Source: an uncultured Flavobacteriales bacterium
GTDB taxonomy: Bacteria; Bacteroidota; Bacteroidia; Flavobacteriales_G; Salibacteraceae
DNA length: 64,000 nt
NCBI GenBank assembly: GCA_943788725.1
Contig: CALSRJ010000002.1
Coordinates: forward strand, 1 to 64,000
Direction: 5' to 3'
A program made the translations under genes and the position numbers. Shown one piece after another: positions 42,529 through 50,877 of the stretch. Under the pieces are notes generated by a model that was not told where the DNA came from, made no database searches, and saw only the letters and a list, made by a program, of their open reading frames with translations. Each line of letters opens with the position of its first letter. Position 1 is the first letter of the stretch.

Positions 42529-43487
42529 GCATATTCGCATATTTCCGACTGGTCAGGTTTCCAATCCTGGTACTCATCGCTCTAACGCAATACAGCATTC
42601 GCTGGTTCATCATAGAGCCAATGCTTGCCATCAATGATTATGAACTGTTGTTGAGTGATCGTCACTTCGGCTACCTCGTCCTCAGCACTGTCTTGATCGC
42701 GGCAGGTGGCTATTCGATCAACGACTACTTTGACGTGAAGGTGGACCGTATCAATAAGATCAAGAAAGTAATTGTGGACCGCTTCGTCAAGCGCCGCGTA
42801 GCGATGATGTTGCATTTGGTCTTGACTGGGCTCGGTTTTGTTACCGCCGCCTATCTCTCATGGGTCATTGGACTTTGGCAGTTGACCGCCTTGTACGTAT
42901 TCGGCATCTTCACCCTTTGGTACTACTCTACAACCCTTCAGCATCAATTTCTCGCCGGAAATTTGGCCATTGCTCTTATGGCTGGTTTTGTCCCGCTGAT
43001 CGTAGGATTGTTCGAGATTCCGCTCCAAAATGCAGCACACCCTGAAATGCTTGAGAAATTGGGGTATTCTATCTTCAACGTGCCTGCTTTTTGGATCCTC
43101 GGTTACAGCCTAGCTCTATTCCTTCTCACCCTGGGCAGGGAAATCACAAAAGACGTCATCGACTTTAGAGGAGACCGCATTTTTGGTTCGAAAACAATAC
43201 CCATCCAGATCGGCGTAAAGGCCACAAAATCTGTGTTGATCACGGTGTACGCTGTTTTTGGAGGCGCACTGACATGGGCGTATATGCAATACCTGCACGT
43301 ACACATGGGCATGACTACTGTGTTTGCCGTAATCACATTAATACTCATCGCACAGATCGCCCTCATATTCAAGGCGAGAACCAAAAAACACTTTTTGTAT
43401 ACGGTCCACCTGAACAATACGATCACCATGATCATCATTCTGAGTGCCTACCTCGTCAAACTCAGTATCGAATCCTATTTTTCTTAA
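42522..43487 (+). CDS. UbiA family prenyltransferase (geranylgeranylglycerol-phosphate synthase-like)
   Basis: A 321-residue integral membrane prenyltransferase with about eight helices. Asp-rich motif 1 is NDYFDVKVDRINK and motif 2 DVIDFRGDRIFGSK. It is distinct from MenA at 9118-10047. In Bacteroidota this gene is often annotated after archaeal-type geranylgeranylglycerol-phosphate geranylgeranyltransferase, but the true acceptor is not established. It sits between kdsC and maf, overlapping the former by 7 bases. Confidence 0.85.
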   Translation: MVSIFAYFRLVRFPILVLIALTQYSIRWFIIEPMLAINDYELLLSDRHFGYLVLSTVLIAAGGYSINDYFDVKVDRINKIKKVIVDRFVKRRVAMMLHLVLTGLGFVTAAYLSWVIGLWQLTALYVFGIFTLWYYSTTLQHQFLAGNLAIALMAGFVPLIVGLFEIPLQNAAHPEMLEKLGYSIFNVPAFWILGYSLALFLLTLGREITKDVIDFRGDRIFGSKTIPIQIGVKATKSVLITVYAVFGGALTWAYMQYLHVHMGMTTVFAVITLILIAQIALIFKARTKKHFLYTVHLNNTITMIIILSAYLVKLSIESYFS

Positions 43488-43490
43488 CGC

Positions 43491-44081
43491 ATGGACATGC
43501 CCCTCGCAGGTCTTGACAACATCACTTTTGTCCTAGCCAGCAAATCTCCCAGAAGGAAGATGCTGTTTGAAGGATTAGGATTTCCTTTTGAGGTGCGCAC
43601 GCACGAAGTGGACGAAGACTTTGACGAGGCACTGAAAGGAGGTGAAATACCCATATACCTAGCAGAAAAGAAAGCAGCTGCTTTTCAAGGAGATGTGGCT
43701 GACCGAGAATTGATCATCACCGCAGACACGATCGTATGGATCAATGAACGCGCATTGAACAAACCGGCAGATCGCGCCGAAGCGCGAGATATGCTCAAGG
43801 AGATCAGCGGCGCGACACACGCTGTATTCACGGGGGTGTGTTTAACCTCCGCTCAGCGGCAGCACAGCTTCGTAGAAGAAACAAAAGTGAGTTTCAATGC
43901 ACTCACAGATCTTGAGATCGAATACTACCTAGACGCCTACGAACCTTTTGACAAGGCAGGAGCGTATGGGATACAAGAATTCATTGGGCTGATAGGTATT
44001 CAGCGCATCGATGGAGATTTTTATAACGTAGTCGGTTTTCCGATGCAGCGATTTTGGGCTGAATTGAAGTCCTTCCTCTGA
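43491..44081 (+). CDS. Maf-like nucleotide pyrophosphatase
   Basis: A 196-residue Maf/Ham1-fold enzyme that hydrolyses non-canonical or excess nucleoside triphosphates (dTTP/UTP type in many homologues). ASKSPRRKMLFEGLG is the phosphate-binding start, and KPADRAEARDML and DKAGAYGIQ are the other conserved blocks. It follows the UbiA gene by 3 bases and ends the operon; the next gene has its own promoter box. Confidence 0.93.
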   Translation: MDMPLAGLDNITFVLASKSPRRKMLFEGLGFPFEVRTHEVDEDFDEALKGGEIPIYLAEKKAAAFQGDVADRELIITADTIVWINERALNKPADRAEARDMLKEISGATHAVFTGVCLTSAQRQHSFVEETKVSFNALTDLEIEYYLDAYEPFDKAGAYGIQEFIGLIGIQRIDGDFYNVVGFPMQRFWAELKSFL

Positions 44082-44138
44082 CCAAACGGATTCGTTAATA
44101 TCGCGTTAAGGCACGAAAGGACAATGCCCATTCACATC

Positions 44139-44146
44139 TAGATTTG
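44139..44146 (+). promoter_or_regulatory. -7 promoter box (TAGATTTG) for the histidine kinase-regulator operon
   Basis: Exact TAnnTTTG match ending 8 bases before the ATG at 44154, predicting a ~4-base leader. Confidence 0.55.
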
Positions 44147-44153
44147 AACCTTC

Positions 44154-45446
44154 ATGAGTAGGTCCACCATACGCATCATCATTGTACTGGCCACGGTTCT
44201 CTTTATCGGCCTGGTTTCTACCCAAATCTTTTGGGTCAAGAAGGCCCATGACATTACGCAACGTCAACTCGTGCACGAGATCGAACTGGCCTTGATCGAT
44301 GTGGTCAAAGACATTCAACGGCACAGTGGCGACTCCACATTCCTTGTAGACCCTGTAAAACTTGTCTCGCCGCATTTTTTCAGGGTTCAGATCAATGAAG
44401 AACTTCAGCCTTTCTACCTGGAGTCCATGCTGAAGACAGAGTTCCTAAACCGCGAGTTGAACTTCCAATTCCAATACAGCATCTACAATTGCTTCAATGA
44501 TTCTGTAGTCTTCACCCAGAGCGTCAGCAGCGATATGGATGAAATCCAGCCAAATGCCTCAGAAATACCACCTCCCATCGATTGGGAAGATGATGGACAT
44601 TATTTTTCAGTGTATTTCCCCTCACTCAATGTCGAAGTGTTCAGCGAAATGCGTTTTTGGGTGGTCTCTTCCATAGTCCTTTTGGCTGTATTGGTATTCT
44701 TCACCTACGTCATTAGTATCATTCTTCGTCAAAAGCGTCTTTCGGAGATCAAAAATGATTTTATCAATAATATGACCCACGAGCTGAAGACACCGATTTC
44801 AACGATCTCCTTGTCCAGTGATGTACTCCTGCAAAAGGGCATTGAATCACAACCCGATCGCCTGAGGAACTATGCCCGCATTATTAAGAATGAAAACCAA
44901 CGGCTCCAAACCCAGGTTGAGCGCGTCTTGCAAATCGCCAGACTTGACAAGGAGGAGATGGACCTGACAAAGCAGCAGGTCGATTTGCACGAACTGATCG
45001 ATTTAGCCGTGCCGACCATTGAGATGAATTTCCAGGAAAAGGACATTGTCGTAAACACCATTCTCGGCGCTGAGAAAGCGACAATCTACGGAGATGAGAT
45101 GCACATCACGAACATCTTATTCAACCTTTTAGACAATGCTGCAAAGTATGGCGGCGAGCGGCCTAGCATCCGGCTGGAGACCAAAAGCGATGAAAAGGGA
45201 GTTTATGTTTCTGTCACCGATGACGGACCAGGCATTTCGAAAGACCAGCAGAAGTTTATCTTCGAGAAGTTCTACCGCATACCAACTGGTAATGTGCACG
45301 ATGTGAAGGGCTTTGGTCTAGGACTTCACTACGTCAGAACCATCACAGACGCACACGGTGGACGGATTAAATTACGGAGTAAGCCAAATGAAGGAAGCAC
45401 CTTTGAGGTATTCCTACCGTTCGGAACGGAAGTTGTAAAGAATTAG
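44154..45446 (+). CDS. sensor histidine kinase
   Basis: A 430-residue membrane kinase. TM1 lies at ~6-27, a periplasmic sensor of ~140 residues follows, TM2 is at ~168-192, then a HisKA domain with NNMTHELKTP (phosphorylated His209) and an HATPase_c with N box NLLDNAAKYGG, G boxes DDGPGIS and GFGLGLHYV. The sensor region resembles no domain I know. It precedes the response regulator by 2 bases; the pair is an EnvZ/OmpR-like two-component system with unknown signal. Confidence 0.92.
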   Translation: MSRSTIRIIIVLATVLFIGLVSTQIFWVKKAHDITQRQLVHEIELALIDVVKDIQRHSGDSTFLVDPVKLVSPHFFRVQINEELQPFYLESMLKTEFLNRELNFQFQYSIYNCFNDSVVFTQSVSSDMDEIQPNASEIPPPIDWEDDGHYFSVYFPSLNVEVFSEMRFWVVSSIVLLAVLVFFTYVISIILRQKRLSEIKNDFINNMTHELKTPISTISLSSDVLLQKGIESQPDRLRNYARIIKNENQRLQTQVERVLQIARLDKEEMDLTKQQVDLHELIDLAVPTIEMNFQEKDIVVNTILGAEKATIYGDEMHITNILFNLLDNAAKYGGERPSIRLETKSDEKGVYVSVTDDGPGISKDQQKFIFEKFYRIPTGNVHDVKGFGLGLHYVRTITDAHGGRIKLRSKPNEGSTFEVFLPFGTEVVKN

Positions 45447-45448
45447 CC

Positions 45449-46156
45449 ATGACAAAAAAAGACCGCGCTCGGGTGCTCTTGGTGGAAGATGATCTCAACC
45501 TTGGGTTTGTGATCCAAGACCACTTAAAAAATGAAGGCTATCAAGCCGACCTCGAAAAAGACGGCTTTGCAGGATTTCAGAAATTCTACAGCCAAGCCTA
45601 CGACCTCTGTATCCTTGATGTTATGCTTCCTAAAAAAGATGGCTTCACCTTGGCGGAAGACATTCGCAAGATTGACCAACAGGTGCCAATCCTATTTCTG
45701 ACTGCCAAAAGCATGACCGAAGACAAGATCAGAGGGTTCAAACTAGGCGCCGATGATTACCTGACCAAACCTTTCAGCTTTGACGAACTCGACCTGCGCA
45801 TCAAGGCAATCATGAAACGATCGAAACCAAGTGCGGAAGACCTATCTCAAGACCGAGACATATTTCCACTTGGACATTTTGAGTTTGACTATAAGAACCT
45901 TTCCTTAAAACATACGGATGAGCAGCGCACCTTAACGAAGAAAGAGGCTGAGTTGCTGCGTATGTTGTGCTTACACCAAGACCAAGTATTGACCCGTGAG
46001 ATGGCGCTTACAGTGGTCTGGGGTAGCGACGATTATTTCTTAGGGAGGTCCATGGACGTATTCATCACCAAGCTGAGAAAGTACCTAAAGCTGGATGAGC
46101 GCATTAAAATCATGAACGTGCACGGAGTAGGATTTAAGTTGATCGTGGATGAGTGA
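45449..46156 (+). CDS. response regulator, OmpR/PhoB type
   Basis: A 235-residue regulator. The receiver domain has acidic EDD at 13-15, phosphoacceptor Asp57 in CILDVMLP, Thr in LFLTAKS and Lys in LTKPFSF. The C-terminal winged helix begins ~130 and includes LTKKEAELLRMLC and RSMDVFITKLRKYL, the DNA-recognition helix. It is the partner of the kinase just upstream. Its stop overlaps the DUF493 gene by 8 bases. Confidence 0.94.
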   Translation: MTKKDRARVLLVEDDLNLGFVIQDHLKNEGYQADLEKDGFAGFQKFYSQAYDLCILDVMLPKKDGFTLAEDIRKIDQQVPILFLTAKSMTEDKIRGFKLGADDYLTKPFSFDELDLRIKAIMKRSKPSAEDLSQDRDIFPLGHFEFDYKNLSLKHTDEQRTLTKKEAELLRMLCLHQDQVLTREMALTVVWGSDDYFLGRSMDVFITKLRKYLKLDERIKIMNVHGVGFKLIVDE

Positions 46157-46424
46157 CGAAAGTCCATTTCTAGGCTTGCTCGATCAATTGAAGAAGGATG
46201 GCCCTTGGCCGAAGATTTACCTGTTCAAGTTCATCATTCCCAACGACAATCAAAAGCTAGCACTAACAGAAGGGATATTCGGACCCGAAGCCCAGGTGAG
46301 CATCAATGCAAGCCGCACCGGAAAATACTTGAGTGTATCTGCTAAGGAAGTAATGGTTTCACCTGAAGAGGTGGTAGAACGCTATGAGAAGGCAACCAAA
46401 ATTGAAGGATTGATCTCCCTTTAG
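46149..46424 (+). CDS. DUF493 family protein (YbeD-like)
   Basis: A 91-residue protein with the ferredoxin-like DUF493 fold: PKIYLFKFIIPNDNQK, then SRTGKYLSVSAKEVM-like strand (read as SINASRTGKYLSVS) and a final helix with PEEVVERYEKA. Function in this family is not established, although an E. coli member associates with lipoate metabolism genes. It begins inside the response regulator gene, so it is co-expressed. It is convergent with the TPR histidine kinase gene and overlaps its end by 4 bases. Confidence 0.85.
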   Translation: MSDESPFLGLLDQLKKDGPWPKIYLFKFIIPNDNQKLALTEGIFGPEAQVSINASRTGKYLSVSAKEVMVSPEEVVERYEKATKIEGLISL

Positions 46425-48445
46425 GCGGCCATTTCTGATGACTTCATGGCCTCTTTTATATCGACTCGCTCTTTTTCTAATCCGATGAACTCAATTCGGA
46501 AGTGCGTTCCGGGCTTCTCCAGTCTCTCCACCTTACCGTCGAGTTGAGATGTCAAGGTCATGACCAATTCCATACCTAGGGTATGAGCATTAACGAAGCT
46601 AAAATCGCTAGGCAATCCCACCCCATCGTCTCCTACTTCCAAAACGAACAACCCTTCATTATTCCTTTCAAGGGTCACGTTGATTGTACCTTCATCGGTG
46701 TCTGAAAACGCATGTTTCAGGGAGTTGGAGATAAGCTCATTCAATAGCAATCCAAGGGGAATCAAGGTGTCCAAGGTCAACGTCTCAATCTTGACGTCAA
46801 TGTCCAAGTTGATGCTTTGGTTCAATCGATAACTTCTTAAGAGGTTTTGAGACAGTTCATTGATGTATTCCTTGATGTTGATGTTGCTCAAGTCATGCGC
46901 TTCGTACATTTTCTCATGGATCAATGCCATAGAAATGATCCGATTCTGGCATTCATCGAACAAGTCTAAGGCCTTTTGATCATCTGTATAGGAGCACTGA
47001 AGCCGAATCAAACTATTGATCACCTGAAGGTTGTTCTTTACCCTGTGGTGAATTTCCTTGAGCAACACTTCCTTTTCCTCTTTCTGCTTTTTGATGTTCT
47101 CGTTCTGCCGTTGGAGCAGCTCAAGGGCCTTCTTTCGTTCACGGTTGGTTCTTGCATAGAGTACAACAGAGATCAACGCCAGCACCAATCCAATAGTGAA
47201 GGAAATAATCAAGATGCGGTTTCGCCCTAGCTGTAAGTCTTGGATCTCATTCTCCCGCTTCAATATTTCGATCTCCTTAGATTTATTCTCGCTTTCAAAC
47301 TTCGCCTCCAAGTTGGTCGCAATCTCATTGGTTTGCTCGCTGAACAGCGTGTCTTTTAACTCGGCATACCGATCCTTGTACGACAAAGCCTGTTTATAGT
47401 CGCCATTTCTGGTGTAAATCTCACTGATCTCATTGTAGGCATCTCTGAGTTCTTTCTTAGCGCCAATTTCAGAGGAAATCGCAATCACCTGTTCCATGTA
47501 ATCCAATGCTCCATCTGTATTACCTGTCAAGGACTGCACCTTAGCGATGCCCTGAAGCGAACTCAGCATGCCTTTTTTATCTCCGAGCTCTTCTTGAATT
47601 TCCAAGGCCTTTCGCTGAAATTCCAAGGCCTGTTCTACTTCCTTCGTCTGGGCGTATACATCCCCAATGTTTGTGTAGGAGGCCGCTATTCCCCTCTGAT
47701 TGCCTGCATCCTGCCTTCCATCTAAGGATTCAAAGTGATATTTGAGGGACTCATCGTACTTTCCTTGTTCGTAGGCAATGATTCCCATGTTGTTCATGAT
47801 ATCGGAAATCATGTCGCGCTTTTTCAATGGGCGGAGTAAATCCAACGCGCGGTTGTAGTAATCCTTCGCCTGAGGGTAATTGCCTTGCAGGTAGTACACC
47901 AGTCCAATGTTGTTATAGGATTTACCCACGCCCTCCTGATCATCCATGCTTTCGAGGATACGTATAGAACTGAGGTACTCCTCTATCGCCAGGGAATACT
48001 CCCCTTGTTGGGTATATACAGCGCCTTTATTATTGTGCGACCCGGCCATTCCTTTTCGGTCTCCGATCTCAGACATCAATTCCAATGAACGATCATGATA
48101 GCCAAGCGCAACGCTGTAGATGGCTTTGTAGTAATTAATGATCCCTAGGTTGTTGTAAGAAAGAGCAATACCCCGTTTGAAGTCCAATCGCTCAGAAAGG
48201 AAGAGCGCACGGTTTGAATACTTTTCTGCCCGATCGATGTCGCTGTTAAAAAACTCACGCGAGAGTTCATACAGCAAAAGCACCTTGTCCGTATCCTGCC
48301 TAGATGTTCTTAAAAGCTGAAACAGGCTATCAATCTTAGGTTGATCCTGCGCCAAACTCGTGGAAGCAATACTGGAGAAAAAAAGGACGGTAGCTATGAG
48401 GGGAAGTATTCGCACTATTCGGAAATGTACACTAAATGTAAACAT
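46421..48445 (-). CDS. TPR-containing sensor histidine kinase (HisKA_2 type)
   Basis: A 674-residue protein. Signal segment to ~SLAQ (residue ~31), then about nine TPR units (YNNLGIINYYKAIYSVALGYH, SYNNIGLVYYLQGNYPQAKDYY and others, shown in part), a membrane helix near 400 (ILIISFTIGLVLALISVV), a coiled coil (ERKKALELLQRQNENIKKQ), then HisKA_2 with EIHHRVKNNLQVI (phosphorylated His) and HATPase with NELISNSLKHAF. These periplasmic-TPR kinases are frequent in Bacteroidota and often act with LytTR regulators, none of which is adjacent. The ATG at 48445 is chosen because the frame upstream has no signal peptide and overlaps the divergent gene. Confidence 0.88.
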   Translation of the reverse strand: MFTFSVHFRIVRILPLIATVLFFSSIASTSLAQDQPKIDSLFQLLRTSRQDTDKVLLLYELSREFFNSDIDRAEKYSNRALFLSERLDFKRGIALSYNNLGIINYYKAIYSVALGYHDRSLELMSEIGDRKGMAGSHNNKGAVYTQQGEYSLAIEEYLSSIRILESMDDQEGVGKSYNNIGLVYYLQGNYPQAKDYYNRALDLLRPLKKRDMISDIMNNMGIIAYEQGKYDESLKYHFESLDGRQDAGNQRGIAASYTNIGDVYAQTKEVEQALEFQRKALEIQEELGDKKGMLSSLQGIAKVQSLTGNTDGALDYMEQVIAISSEIGAKKELRDAYNEISEIYTRNGDYKQALSYKDRYAELKDTLFSEQTNEIATNLEAKFESENKSKEIEILKRENEIQDLQLGRNRILIISFTIGLVLALISVVLYARTNRERKKALELLQRQNENIKKQKEEKEVLLKEIHHRVKNNLQVINSLIRLQCSYTDDQKALDLFDECQNRIISMALIHEKMYEAHDLSNINIKEYINELSQNLLRSYRLNQSINLDIDVKIETLTLDTLIPLGLLLNELISNSLKHAFSDTDEGTINVTLERNNEGLFVLEVGDDGVGLPSDFSFVNAHTLGMELVMTLTSQLDGKVERLEKPGTHFRIEFIGLEKERVDIKEAMKSSEMAA

Positions 48446-48521
48446 TTGTGCTGCTGAATGAAAAATCAAACCCAACGCCTTGGCTTGCATAAAGGTCTTT
48501 ATCTTCACACGACTCAACCAC

Positions 48522-50183
48522 ATGCTCCAGGCATTCAGAATATGGCTCCTTTTCTTTTTGATGGCATCCGCCGATGGAGTACATGCGCAAAACATTTCGC
48601 TGCAATTGATTCATGGATCTGCTGACCCCACTGTGGAAAAAGTGGATGTCTGGATGGATTCTATCCAGATCGCTGACAACCTTTCCTTTCGTTCCGCCAC
48701 TGCGCTCACATCCTATCCCAGTGCTGGCCCGCTGCACTTGTTCGTGACCGATTCCAGTAGCGTAGACACACTCCTCGTTTATACGGACAGTCTTCCCGGA
48801 ATCGAGCATCAGGTGCTCACGCTTTGCGGCCTGGTAGATTCTTTAGCCGGTTACGCTCATTTCGAAGAGCTGCAGCTCATCCAACTTACAACCGACTTAA
48901 GTGCAGCTCAAGGCAGCGGGAATACCGACTTGATCTTCGTTCAAGCTGCAACGGATCTTGAAAGTGCAACGCTTAGCGAAATACGTGAAGAACTGGGTGA
49001 GTTGTTCGAAGACCTCTCCTTTGGGCTATACAGCGATCGCATTGAACTTTACACATCGCGCTTTCGGTTCAGCACTTCCACATCTGGAAAAGTCCTCTCG
49101 CAAGTGGAAGCGGACCTGCTGGGAGCTGGTCTAGAAGACAGCGTGGTCATGGTCCTGATCAGCGGATTTCGATCTCCAGAAAACAACCTAGACGGACCTG
49201 CGCTTAGCCTACAATTGGTCCAGCAAAACGGAAATATTATTCCGCTTCCAGTGAGTGCAGGGCAAGTGCAATTCATCCACAACGCTTCAGACCCAAACCT
49301 ATCCGCGCTGGACGTCTATTTTAAGGATGAACGCATCCTCAATGACCTTTCATTCCGGGCAGCCTCTGGTTACTTGTCTTTGCCTTCAGGGATTTCGGTT
49401 CTGATTGCAATCACAAGGGATTCGGCCACAGGCATTCAGGACCCACTCATTTCAGACAGTATCATTCTGGACGCTGAGCAGAGTTATGTCTGCCTGCTAG
49501 TGGGATTGGTCAGCGGCAATCTCAATCCATTTGAGCCGTTGGAAATGCATCTGAAACCATCGCGCCGTGAAGCACTCAATCCTGGCCAGACGGATGTGCT
49601 TTTTCACCAAGGTGGACAAGGCCTGACTTCAGCATCCATTTATGAGAGCAGCATCCTGAACACCTACCTGGTCAACAACCGTCCTTTTGGGGCATTCGCT
49701 GCCTACCGCAGCCTACCCTACTCCGACTTCGTGATAGATCTGATTGACGACATGGATGGCTCCATTGTCTCTACTTACGACTTCAATTTGACCCAATTCG
49801 ATTTCGAAGGTGAGGCCATCACGATGGTCACTTCTGGATGGAAGGACACGAACGCAGCTACAGGCCTTGCTCCTCTTGGGCTATGGATGGCAACGTCCTT
49901 TTCTGGTAAGCTGATCGAGCTTCCTTTGCGTGTTGGTGTAGATGAAACAGGCAAGGATCAGGTAAGGATCTTCCCTAATCCAGCGACAACCACCCTTCAC
50001 CTCCGAGCTCCAGAATCCGTTGGTGACGTAGTGATACACGGAGCTTCAGGACAAGTGGTCTTTGAAGCATCGTTTCGTTCAACATTCGCGCACATCGACC
50101 TCAGCGGATTCGCCAGTGGAATCTACCTGGTAGATATCCGTGACGGAAGCCGTATTCACAGACAGCGCTTCGTCATTCAGTAA
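48522..50183 (+). CDS. DUF4397 domain protein, T9SS type A cargo
   Basis: A 553-residue secreted protein. Signal MLQAFRIWLLFFLMASADGVHAQ, then at least two DUF4397 repeats, at ~24-110 (LIHGSADPTVEKVDVWMD) and ~245-340 (FIHNASDPNLSALDVYFKD), plus weaker copies between and after. The C-terminal ~75 residues are a type A sorting domain: VRIFPNPATTTLHL, GASGQVVFE, SGIYLVDIRDG. DUF4397 is a surface domain of unknown function. It is divergent from the TPR kinase with 76 bases between starts. The ATG at 48522 fits the signal peptide; the longer TTG start does not. Confidence 0.88.
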   Translation: MLQAFRIWLLFFLMASADGVHAQNISLQLIHGSADPTVEKVDVWMDSIQIADNLSFRSATALTSYPSAGPLHLFVTDSSSVDTLLVYTDSLPGIEHQVLTLCGLVDSLAGYAHFEELQLIQLTTDLSAAQGSGNTDLIFVQAATDLESATLSEIREELGELFEDLSFGLYSDRIELYTSRFRFSTSTSGKVLSQVEADLLGAGLEDSVVMVLISGFRSPENNLDGPALSLQLVQQNGNIIPLPVSAGQVQFIHNASDPNLSALDVYFKDERILNDLSFRAASGYLSLPSGISVLIAITRDSATGIQDPLISDSIILDAEQSYVCLLVGLVSGNLNPFEPLEMHLKPSRREALNPGQTDVLFHQGGQGLTSASIYESSILNTYLVNNRPFGAFAAYRSLPYSDFVIDLIDDMDGSIVSTYDFNLTQFDFEGEAITMVTSGWKDTNAATGLAPLGLWMATSFSGKLIELPLRVGVDETGKDQVRIFPNPATTTLHLRAPESVGDVVIHGASGQVVFEASFRSTFAHIDLSGFASGIYLVDIRDGSRIHRQRFVIQ

Positions 50184-50264
50184 TCAACGTTTGTTAAGGT
50201 TGGAACGTTAGAAATTTCCTTACCCTCCCTTCTTCTCTGCTGCTTTTCACCCTAGACTTGATCC

Positions 50265-50759
50265 ATGTTTTCCGCAAGCATAAATAGGTGGCTATGGTTG
50301 ATGCCATTGGTCGTGCTCTTGACCACCGCTTCGTGCAGTTCCAGCAAGCGAAGCAAGCGTTCAACGTCTGAACGCACCACAAGTGTCACTCAAAAAAGTG
50401 CTACCTCACTCAAGGCATTTGTTCAAGAGTGGGAAGGCGTTCCATACAGATATGGCGGAACTTCAAAGTCAGGCGTAGACTGTTCAGGATTTGTGGGGGT
50501 TCTCTACCAAGAGGTCTATCAAAAAGACCTTTCAAGGACGACCCAGGAACTTGCAAGTACGAGCAAAGCGGTAGGTAAATCTGCGCTCAAGGAAGGCGAT
50601 CTGGTTTTCTTTGATATGCAAGGAAAGAAGAAATCTCATGTTGGCGTCTACCTCAACGATGGCTCCTTTGTTCACGCTTCATCGAGTAAAGGGGTGATCG
50701 TATCGAACCTCAACACCCCCTACTATCAAGACGCTTTTGCAAGTGGTGCTCGTCCTTGA
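50265..50759 (+). CDS. NlpC/P60 family lipoprotein (peptidoglycan endopeptidase)
   Basis: A 164-residue lipoprotein with signal to LTTASC (Cys at 24) and a Ser/Arg/Lys linker. The NlpC/P60 domain follows with GVDCSGFV (catalytic Cys), SHVGVYL (catalytic His) and HASSSKGV (third polar residue). It is Spr/MepS-like and cleaves peptide cross-links in the cell wall. TAGACTTG (one mismatch to the -7 consensus) at 50253-50260 would give a transcript starting at or next to the ATG. Confidence 0.92.
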   Translation: MFSASINRWLWLMPLVVLLTTASCSSSKRSKRSTSERTTSVTQKSATSLKAFVQEWEGVPYRYGGTSKSGVDCSGFVGVLYQEVYQKDLSRTTQELASTSKAVGKSALKEGDLVFFDMQGKKKSHVGVYLNDGSFVHASSSKGVIVSNLNTPYYQDAFASGARP

Positions 50760-50848
50760 GTCGACTTCCACTCATCCACCCATTTGACCTTCTGCTCATT
50801 AATCCCGCATGCTTACTGATTCTGCCCGCGGCGCATGGTTGTGAATGT

Positions 50849-50856
50849 TACATTTG
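50849..50856 (+). promoter_or_regulatory. -7 promoter box (TACATTTG) for the TonB receptor gene
   Basis: Exact TAnnTTTG match giving a ~18-base leader before the ATG at 50878. Confidence 0.55.
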
Positions 50857-50877
50857 GGCCTTTTAAACTAGGCAGGT

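Noticed and set aside
44154-46156. PorX/PorY regulators of the type IX system
   Set aside because: The regulator has a winged-helix DNA-binding domain, not the PglZ domain of PorX.
46421-48595. Start of the TPR kinase at 48595
   Set aside because: The first 50 residues would overlap the divergent DUF4397 gene and lack a signal peptide; the ATG at 48445 gives a good one.
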